57,184 nucleotides of DNA from Frankia sp. AgB1.9. Lineage in GTDB: Bacteria; Actinomycetota; Actinomycetes; Frankiales; Frankiaceae. Position 1 is the stretch's first letter. The number at the start of each line of letters is the position of its first letter. The position numbers were made by a program, and so were the translations under genes. Under the pieces are notes generated by a model. The model saw only the letters and a program-made list of their open reading frames with translations. It was not told where the DNA came from and did no database searches. The stretch lies in contig NZ_JADWYX010000054.1 of the NCBI RefSeq assembly GCF_016786355.1, positions 2,294-59,477 on the forward strand, read 5' to 3'. Shown one piece after another: positions 51,488 through 57,184 of this stretch.

Positions 51488-53068
51488 GTGTCGCTGCGTG
51501 CTCGCCTGCTCCTGGCCCTGATCGGGCTGCTCGCGGTTGGCCTGTCCCTGGGAGCCGTCGGCACGCACGACGCGCTGAGGTCGTACCTGATGGGCCGGCT
51601 GGACCAGCAGGTGCGCGACGCCCATCCGGTGATGGAACAGACGCTGCTGCGCGGTACGCCGTACGGCGACAATGACGGTCCCAGCCGCGGCACCAGCTCG
51701 AATGGTCATTCGGACGCCGACGACCAGAACCCGCGGTTCGGTAGCTCCTACCTCGTGGGGACCTACGGCGCGCTGTATGACCACGCAGGACACCGGCTGC
51801 TTGAATCCAGCCCTGGACCGGGCGGTGAACACACGCCGACCGAGCGGCCGCTCGTCACGGCGGGTCAGCTCGCCACCGCCGAGGTTCACCCGAATCTGGC
51901 GACCGTCGCGCTGTGGACCGTTCCGGCGGCCGACGGCCAGGACGACCGCTTCCGGGTGCTGGCCGAACGCTTCACCAGCGGAGACGTGCTTGTCGTCGCG
52001 GTCCCCTTCACGGAGATGGACGCCACGCTGGATCGGGTCGCCAGAATCGAGATCATCGCGAGCTCCGTCATCATGGCGGCCCTGGCGGCAGTGGCCTACG
52101 TCATCATCAGGCTGGGGCTGCGACCGCTCACTCGTATCGAGCAGACAGCGGACGAGATCGCCTGGGGCGACCTGACGAAGCGGGTCACCGATACGAACCG
52201 GCGCACCGAGGTCGGGCGGCTGGGCCTGGCCTTCAACGCGATGCTCAGCCAGATCGAGGCCGCCTTCCGGGCGCGGGAGGCCTCCGAGCAGCACCTGCGC
52301 CGCTTCGTCGCGGACGCCAGCCATGAGCTGCGCACCCCGCTGACCTCGATCCGCGGCTACGCCGAGATGTTCCACCGTGGCGCCGCCAACCGGCCCGAGG
52401 ATCTGGCCATGGTGATGCGCCGCATCGAGGGCGAGTCCGCGCGCATGTCCGAACTGGTCGACGATCTGCTGCTGCTGGCGCGGCTGGACCAGGGGCCGGC
52501 GACCGAACGGGAGCCCGTCGACCTCGCGGCGATGGTTCGCGATGTCGTCACTGACGCCCGGGCGGTCGCCCCGAACCGCTCTGTCCTGGTGGACATCCCA
52601 CCGTTCCTGGAGATCACGGGCGATCGGAGTGGGCTGCGCCAGGCGATCGGCAACCTCGTCCGCAACGCGCTCGTGCACACGCCGGCGGACACGCCCGTCT
52701 CCGTAGCGATCATCACCGTCGAGCCTGCCCGGCAGCCCGTGAGGACCACGTCGGCGGACCAGACCGCCACCGCCGCGGACCCCGGACCGACGGCAGCGGG
52801 CGGCAACCATCCGGACGCGTCGACCGCCGGTCTCGGCGAGGTCGTCATCGCGGTCATCGATCATGGCCCCGGAATCCCGCAGGAGGCCGCGGACCACGTC
52901 TTCGAACGCTTCTACCGGGCCGACGCGGGGCGATCCCGCGATGCCGGTGGCTCCGGGCTGGGCCTGTCCATCGTCGCCGCCGTCGCCGCCGCCCATGGCG
53001 GCAGCGTGGCCCACGAACCGACGCCCGGCGGGGGCGCGACCTTCCGCCTGACCGTCCCACGCGGCTGA
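51488..53068 (+). CDS. sensor histidine kinase
   Basis: 526 aa, GTG start 16 bp after the response regulator. TM1 (about 6-26) and TM2 (about 188-208) bracket a ~160-residue extracytoplasmic sensor with no known domain. HAMP follows at about 209-262. The phosphoacceptor is His279 in ASHELRTPLTSIRGY; N-box NLVRNALVHTP, G1 DHGPGIP and G2 GGSGLGLSIV are present. An unusual Ala/Thr/Pro-rich insert lies between N-box and G1 (about residues 415-450). It resembles the PhoR/TcrY/MprB-type class. The signal could be the redox state or a compound at the membrane. Confidence 0.95.
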   Translation: MSLRARLLLALIGLLAVGLSLGAVGTHDALRSYLMGRLDQQVRDAHPVMEQTLLRGTPYGDNDGPSRGTSSNGHSDADDQNPRFGSSYLVGTYGALYDHAGHRLLESSPGPGGEHTPTERPLVTAGQLATAEVHPNLATVALWTVPAADGQDDRFRVLAERFTSGDVLVVAVPFTEMDATLDRVARIEIIASSVIMAALAAVAYVIIRLGLRPLTRIEQTADEIAWGDLTKRVTDTNRRTEVGRLGLAFNAMLSQIEAAFRAREASEQHLRRFVADASHELRTPLTSIRGYAEMFHRGAANRPEDLAMVMRRIEGESARMSELVDDLLLLARLDQGPATEREPVDLAAMVRDVVTDARAVAPNRSVLVDIPPFLEITGDRSGLRQAIGNLVRNALVHTPADTPVSVAIITVEPARQPVRTTSADQTATAADPGPTAAGGNHPDASTAGLGEVVIAVIDHGPGIPQEAADHVFERFYRADAGRSRDAGGSGLGLSIVAAVAAAHGGSVAHEPTPGGGATFRLTVPRG

Positions 53069-53217
53069 CCGGCCACGTTCCCTGGCGCTGCTGGGTCGCG
53101 GCCGGGATTTCACTCAGCGGAATTCAGCTCTTCCCGATCGAAGCTGATCGCTTCTAGGCTCCGCGGACGCCCGGACCTCTCTGGTCCGTCGCGGACGGCA
53201 CGCCTGAGGAGCCCGCC

Positions 53218-54894
53218 ATGCCGAAGACCAGGCCCGCGGCCACGGCCGCGCAGTCCCGGCGCCGCTCCCGAGGCCAGCGGCTCCTCGACAGCCTGACCCA
53301 CGGCCGATTAAAGGGGCCACAAGCGGTCACGACCGACTACCGCGTCACCAGCGAACTGCGAATCCCGATGCGGGACGGTGTCGTGCTGCTGGCCGACCAC
53401 CTCGCGCCCGTCGGCACGAGCCGCGGCACCGTCCTCGTCCGTGGCCCGTATGGCTTCGGCGCCGTGGTGACCGCCCTGACCGGTGGGCTCTACGCGTCGC
53501 GCGGCTTCGACGTGCTGCTGGTCCGCTGCCGGGGCACGTTCGGGTCCGGCGGCACGTTCGACCCGATGATCACGGAGATCGACGACGCGGCCGACACGGT
53601 CGCCTGGCTGCGGGAGCAGCCCTGGTTCGGCGGCCGGTTCGCGACCGCGGGCGGCTCCTACCTCGGCTTCACCCAGTGGGCGCTGCTCATGGACCCGCCC
53701 CCGGAGCTCGCGGCCGCCCTGATCCAGGTCGCGCCGCACGACTTCAGCCGGGTGGCGTACCTGGGCGGCGCCTTCACCCTGTTCGACTTCCTGAGCTGGA
53801 GCGACAGCGTCGCGCACCAGGAGGAGAAGGGCTACGTCACGTCGCTGCGACGGCGGGCGACGGCGGACCGGCGGGCGACCGAGGCGGTGGCTCGGCTCCC
53901 GGTGGCGAGCTGCTCGGACGAGATCTGCGACGGACGTGCGCCCTGGTTCCAGGACTGGGCGGCCCGCCGCGACCTGGACGACCCGTTCTGGGCTCCGATG
54001 CGGCTGTCCGCCGCCCTCGACCGCGTCCAGGTACCCGTGCTGCTGCAGACCGGCTGGCAGGACATGTTCCTCCAGCAGACCATCGAGCAGTACGAGCATC
54101 TGCGTCGCCGGGGCCTCGACGTCGCGCTCACCGTCGGGCCGTGGACGCACCTCGGGATCGCGACCCGCGGCTCCCGGATCGTGCAGCCCGAGTCCCTCGA
54201 CTGGCTGGCCGAGCACCTCGCCAAGGACGCCCCGCGCGGCCGGCCGCAGCCGGTACACGTCGTCACCACCGGAAGCGGGCAGTGGCGCGACCTGCCCGCC
54301 TGGCCGCCGCCCGCGCGGGACCACGTCCTGTACCCCCAGCCCGACGGGAGCCTCGGCAGCCACGCGGCCGGCGACGGCGCCACGGCGTCGTTCACCTACG
54401 ATCCGGCGGACCCGACGCCGACCCGCGGCGGCCGGGGCAGCTCGCCTCGCTCCGCCGGCTACCAGGACGACACCGAGCTCGGCCGGCGCGCCGACGTGCT
54501 CACCTTCACCGGTCCCGCCCTGACCGAGCCGCTGGCGGTGGCGGGCCTTCCGGTCGTCGAGCTGACGCACGCCTGCGACAATCCGCACGCGGACCTGTTC
54601 GTCCGGGTGAGCGAGGTCGACCGCAAGGGCCGCTCGCGCAACGTCAGCGACGGGTTCGTCCGGCTCTCCCCCGGCGAGACGACCGGAACGGTTCGCGTGA
54701 CGCTCGACCCGATGGACCATCGGTTCGCCGCGGGCAGCCGCATTCGACTTCTCGTCGCGGGTGGGTCCTTCCCACATTGGGAACGCAATCTCGGCACCGA
54801 AGCCGACCCGGCCACGAGCATCGCCCTTCGACCGTCACCGCGCGTCGTCCAGCTCGGCGGCTCCCGGCTCGTCCTCCCGGTCCCCAGCGCCTGA
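53218..54894 (+). CDS. CocE/NonD family X-Pro dipeptidyl-peptidase-like hydrolase
   Basis: 558 aa; ATG after TGAGGAG. Residues ~40-330 form an alpha/beta hydrolase with the nucleophile Ser147 in GGSYLG, a GWQDMF Asp and VGPWTH His. The C-terminal half is the PF08530 jelly-roll (TFTGPALTEPLAVAGLPVVEL ... GSRIRLLVAGGSFPHWERN). The family includes cocaine esterase, glutaryl-7-ACA acylase and X-Pro dipeptidyl-peptidases. There is no signal peptide, only a basic N-terminal tail (QSRRRSRGQR), so it is probably cytoplasmic. Monocistronic. The natural substrate is unknown. Confidence 0.92.
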   Translation: MPKTRPAATAAQSRRRSRGQRLLDSLTHGRLKGPQAVTTDYRVTSELRIPMRDGVVLLADHLAPVGTSRGTVLVRGPYGFGAVVTALTGGLYASRGFDVLLVRCRGTFGSGGTFDPMITEIDDAADTVAWLREQPWFGGRFATAGGSYLGFTQWALLMDPPPELAAALIQVAPHDFSRVAYLGGAFTLFDFLSWSDSVAHQEEKGYVTSLRRRATADRRATEAVARLPVASCSDEICDGRAPWFQDWAARRDLDDPFWAPMRLSAALDRVQVPVLLQTGWQDMFLQQTIEQYEHLRRRGLDVALTVGPWTHLGIATRGSRIVQPESLDWLAEHLAKDAPRGRPQPVHVVTTGSGQWRDLPAWPPPARDHVLYPQPDGSLGSHAAGDGATASFTYDPADPTPTRGGRGSSPRSAGYQDDTELGRRADVLTFTGPALTEPLAVAGLPVVELTHACDNPHADLFVRVSEVDRKGRSRNVSDGFVRLSPGETTGTVRVTLDPMDHRFAAGSRIRLLVAGGSFPHWERNLGTEADPATSIALRPSPRVVQLGGSRLVLPVPSA

Positions 54895-54908
54895 CCATCG
54901 TCAGGCGC
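54887..54908 (+). terminator. hairpin at the hydrolase stop codon
   Basis: GCGCCTGAC / GTCAGGCGC, a perfect 9-bp stem with a 4-nt loop, spans the TGA stop codon of the CocE-type gene. Confidence 0.6.
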
Positions 54909-55145
54909 GGACGCCCAACGCCTGATGACGACCGCTGGTCTCGGATACGCCTTGCCTGTCAGAAAAACGACTCCGGCCCGCGTTCGGCGGTGACGCGCCC
55001 GCCTGGCAGACCGGCGTGATAGTTGTCTACCGGGCCAGCAATACGGCCTTAGACACCCCAACCAAGGTGTCCATTCCCTTGGCGCCGAGAGGCGACCTGC
55101 CCCCTTCAGGGCGGGCCGTTTCTGTCTTCGAAAGAAGTGGAATAA

Positions 55146-56288
55146 ATGACACTAACCTCGAAGGATCTGCCGAACAGCGGCCAGACCATCCACTATCGGT
55201 TTCAGTACGACGATTCGCTCCAGGGCGGGCTCGAACCGGCACGGACGAAGGAGGTCGTGGACGCCTGCGAACGCGACTTCGACCAGCTGAGCAAGTGGTT
55301 CCGCGACATCGAGCTCGACGTCATCACACCGATACCGGTCAACGTCACCCAGAACGACGGCGGCGCGGGCTGGAGCCTCTCCGGCAAGGATCTTACCATC
55401 ACCATAAAACCCGGCGGGGGTGACTCCACGCTGATCCGTTACCTTCTGGTATCGGAGATGGTCGAGCAGTTCATGCGAGCTCAACAGCGGGGCTGGTTCG
55501 GGTCAGACACCGAAGGGAGTGAAGGCGAGGGGCTCTCCCGCTTCCTCGCCGCCCAGTTCCTGGCCACCAACAGCCTCGGAGATACGCCGGATGGCTACAG
55601 CAACAGCAATGTGTGGCTGGCAGGCGCCCGCGCCGATTTTGTGAACCACATCAGCGGCTCGGACGACGGACCCGACGAGGTGACCGGTTGCAGCCTGCTT
55701 TTCATCTACTATCTCTTCTCCCAGCTCGGCTTCACCGTCGAGGCCATCGTCGCGGCCGGGGCTCCGACCCTCGGTGGGGTCTACCGGAACCTCACCGGCG
55801 ACACGGCTGATCCTTTTCCGGCTTTCAAGAACCTGATCGACACCTACTTCCCCGGTACCTCGACCATCACCGGCGGGAATCTCGACAACCCATTTCCGCT
55901 GAGGGCGCTGCGCTCGACGGCTACCGCGTTGAGCACGGGTCCTGGCGAAACGAGCCTCTATGTGACGGGACTACCCACCGCCGACGACGGCGCAGGCAAC
56001 CACGGCAGCCAGGTCTGGACCAAATTCTTCCCCGACCCCAACCGGCCAGGCCAGTGGACAGACTGGTTCGCACTCGGACCCAACGTCTTCCCACCCAGCT
56101 CCACCGTCACCGCACTAAGCACAGGCCCCGGCGAAACAAGCCTCTACGTCATGGGACTACCCACCGCCGACGATCACGCAGGCAACCACGGCAGCCAGGT
56201 CTGGACCAAATTCTTCCCCGACCCCAACCGGCCAGGCCAGTGGACAGACTGGCTCGCACTCGGCCCCAACGTGTTCCCACCCGGATAA
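55146..56288 (+). CDS. unknown protein with duplicated lectin-like C-terminal blade
   Basis: 380 aa, no signal peptide, weak ribosome binding site. I do not recognise a named family. Residues ~45-235 contain RYLLVSEMVEQFM followed by EGSEGEGLSRFLAAQFL, an arrangement reminiscent of zinc peptidases (HExxH plus a downstream Glu) but without the histidines. A conserved-looking core (GCSLLFIYYLFSQLGF, AGAPTLGGVYRNLTGD) follows. The last ~120 residues are two near-identical 62-residue repeats, each with a VWTKFF and QWTDW core like one blade of a PLL-type lectin propeller. Possibly a cell-surface or carbohydrate-associated protein; its export route is not evident. Confidence 0.7.
   Translation: MTLTSKDLPNSGQTIHYRFQYDDSLQGGLEPARTKEVVDACERDFDQLSKWFRDIELDVITPIPVNVTQNDGGAGWSLSGKDLTITIKPGGGDSTLIRYLLVSEMVEQFMRAQQRGWFGSDTEGSEGEGLSRFLAAQFLATNSLGDTPDGYSNSNVWLAGARADFVNHISGSDDGPDEVTGCSLLFIYYLFSQLGFTVEAIVAAGAPTLGGVYRNLTGDTADPFPAFKNLIDTYFPGTSTITGGNLDNPFPLRALRSTATALSTGPGETSLYVTGLPTADDGAGNHGSQVWTKFFPDPNRPGQWTDWFALGPNVFPPSSTVTALSTGPGETSLYVMGLPTADDHAGNHGSQVWTKFFPDPNRPGQWTDWLALGPNVFPPG
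55923..56285 (+). repeat. 186-bp tandem duplication inside the orphan gene
   Basis: Copy 1 is 55923-56108 and copy 2 begins at 56109 and ends just before the stop. About 76 bp (55991-56066 and 56177-56252) are identical, which implies a recent duplication or gene conversion. Copy 2 uses more A-ending codons. Confidence 0.9.
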
Positions 56289-56378
56289 CGCGACTCCGAC
56301 GCACCGCCGGGAACCGTGATCCGGCCGCGACCAGGACGACCTCCGGGGCACCGTCGCTGTCCGCGAGGACATAACCAC

Positions 56379-56413
56379 CCGGACGGCTACGCCGCCGCGG
56401 CGTAGCCGTCCGG
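56379..56413 (+). terminator. 17-bp perfect palindrome downstream of orphan gene
   Basis: CCGGACGGCTACGCCGC and its exact reverse complement are separated by one base, about 90 bp after the stop of the gene at 55146. Likely terminator. Confidence 0.65.
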
Positions 56414-56788
56414 GGCCGCGGCCCGGGACGCGCAGGTTCTCGCGCGAGCGGATCAGCCCGGCTGGCTGGTCGGTGCGTCCGCACGAACGGTCCGCCGGGC
56501 CGGGCAGCCGGGGTGGGCGGGCGCCGTCAGTGCGGGTGTCGGTTCGAGAGGCCGGGCGTCGGCGCGTTCGCCTCGTCGCAGTCAGGCCGCCACGGCGGCC
56601 CCGATGGCGGACGTGTGGTCGGCTGTCAGCACCTGGGTCAGCGCCTCAACCGGCTTTGACGTCGCGCGGTCAGCGACCGCGCGCCACGTGACGGGTTGAC
56701 CGCGCGCCGCCCGCGCACCCAGCAGGCGGTGACCGGCTGATGACTGGTCTGCCCACCGAGTGTCGGACGTTGTCGGGATACTGGTCCC
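56414..56788. other. no gene recognised
   Basis: About 375 bases without a convincing frame. It must hold the promoter of the DUF2397-like gene at 56789. No clear motif was identified. Confidence 0.4.
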
Positions 56789-57052
56789 ATGGTCGACCAG
56801 GACGAACCTGGTGGGCGGGTTGCCGGTGGCCCTGGCGCGCAGAACCCGTCCTCCGAGCCCGCGCCGTTCGCGCATCTCAGCGCGCCCAACGCCACGTTGT
56901 ATCGGGACGTGCTGACCGCCTTCGTCCGTGCGCGCGACCGCTTCATCGTCCATCTGCGCCCCGAGGACGTCAGCGCGGACGTCCAGGGCGCCGTCTCGGC
57001 CGAGTCGATGCCGGGTGTGCTCGACCAGCTCGCCGAGTGGGGCAACCTGCGT
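56789..57052 (+). CDS. DUF2397 / TIGR02677 family protein, N-terminal fragment
   Basis: 88 codons survive before the sequence enters a G/C run. After a short Gly/Pro-rich leader it reads FAHLSAPNATLYRDVLTAF, then RDRFIVHLRPEDV and L-D-Q-L-A-E-W-G-N-L-R. This is the N-terminal winged-helix-like pattern of DUF2397. From family knowledge, DUF2397 proteins are the first member of a conserved four-gene set (TIGR02677-02680) that includes an SMC-like ATPase and a Toprim-type protein, related to Wadjet anti-plasmid systems. The remaining genes are outside the window. No strong ribosome binding site precedes the ATG, so the start is tentative. Confidence 0.7.
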
Positions 57053-57112
57053 GGGGGGGGGGGGGGCGGGGGGGGGGGGGCCCGGGGGGCCCCCGGGGGG
57101 GGGGCCCCCGGG
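57053..57112. other. G/C homopolymer run near window end
   Basis: Sixty bases of nearly pure G and C blocks interrupting a coding frame. Same character as bases 1-80. Probably a false join rather than genomic sequence. Confidence 0.85.
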
Positions 57113-57184
57113 GCCGGTGTAGGGAACCTGGTAGATCGACCCGGAGAACTCGAGCCGCTCCTTCCCGGCCAGGGCCTTGCGCAG
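57113..57184 (-). CDS. unidentified gene fragment
   Basis: On the minus strand the last ~70 bases read LRKALAGKERLEFSGSIYQV with almost every third codon position G or C, which looks like real coding sequence. It is on the opposite strand from the DUF2397-like gene and separated from it only by the homopolymer run. No family was recognised in so short a piece. Confidence 0.4.

Noticed and set aside
55146..56288. Orphan protein as an active zinc metallopeptidase
   Set aside because: The histidines of HExxH are absent (SEMVE), so a catalytic zinc site cannot be supported.

Overview
The window is high-GC actinobacterial DNA. Third codon positions are strongly G/C biased, GTG and TTG starts are common, and actinobacterial families such as DUF397, a soluble class-I P450 and a Ser/Thr kinase with an extracellular DUF4352-like domain are present. 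The mix of abundant HAAT (Liv-type) solute-binding lipoproteins, CoA-transferase III, P450 and LacI/TetR regulators fits a Frankia-like or related soil/plant-associated actinomycete; this assignment is an inference. No rRNA, tRNA, CRISPR array or transposase was seen. Both ends run into G/C homopolymer sequence that looks like a sequencing or assembly artefact.

Layout. 0.8-3.3 kb: a secreted ricin-type lectin, two DUF397 proteins, a SEC-C remnant and a DinB-like protein. 3.7-7.7 kb: a TetR regulator divergent from a four-gene catabolic operon (amidohydrolase, SnoaL-like, AhpD/CMD-like, TauD-like dioxygenase). 8.0-9.5 kb: a secreted lipase convergent with another TetR. 9.6-35.4 kb: a glycoside-utilisation region with GH1, GH2 and two GH3 enzymes (all apparently cytoplasmic), two LacI paralogues, three HAAT-type binding lipoproteins, a one-polypeptide LivH-LivM-LivG transporter and an MFS permease fused to a LivF-type ATPase. 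Inserted in it is a MarR-controlled heterodimeric ABC exporter. 35.6-42.9 kb: a TetR and an operon of binding lipoprotein, SDR, aldehyde dehydrogenase, P450 and CoA-transferase III. 43-47.2 kb: Ser/Thr kinase, acetyl-CoA hydrolase/transferase and universal stress protein. 47.5-53.1 kb: a flavin electron-transfer cluster (ferric-reductase-like flavoprotein, FMN-binding protein, ApbE) with its two-component system. 53.2-56.3 kb: a CocE-type hydrolase and an orphan protein with a duplicated lectin-like blade. 56.8 kb to the end: the N-terminus of a DUF2397/TIGR02677 protein, normally the first gene of a Wadjet-like SMC defence cluster, cut off by the artefact.

The most interesting system is the 9.6-35.4 kb regulon. 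Six intergenic regions carry the same module: two 14-bp near-palindromes related to CTAGCGCGCGCTAG, with centres 40-44 bp apart. In each, the outer copy begins CTTG and supplies a -35-like TTG(C/T)GC that lies 17-18 bp from a -10-like TAGC(G/T/C)T. Five face the GH3, GH1, GH2-operon and two stand-alone binding-protein genes; the sixth, beside the second LacI gene, points into the 3' end of the GH2 operon. The two LacI proteins share the recognition-helix sequence VSRATVGFVLN, so both could bind the same sites. The inferred model is that HAAT-type binding proteins deliver a glycoside (perhaps an aromatic or plant glycoside) to the fused permeases, cytoplasmic GH1/GH2/GH3 enzymes remove sugars, and the MarR-controlled exporter may remove a toxic aglycone. 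A second noncoding signal is a family of four ~76-bp palindromic elements scattered between genes.
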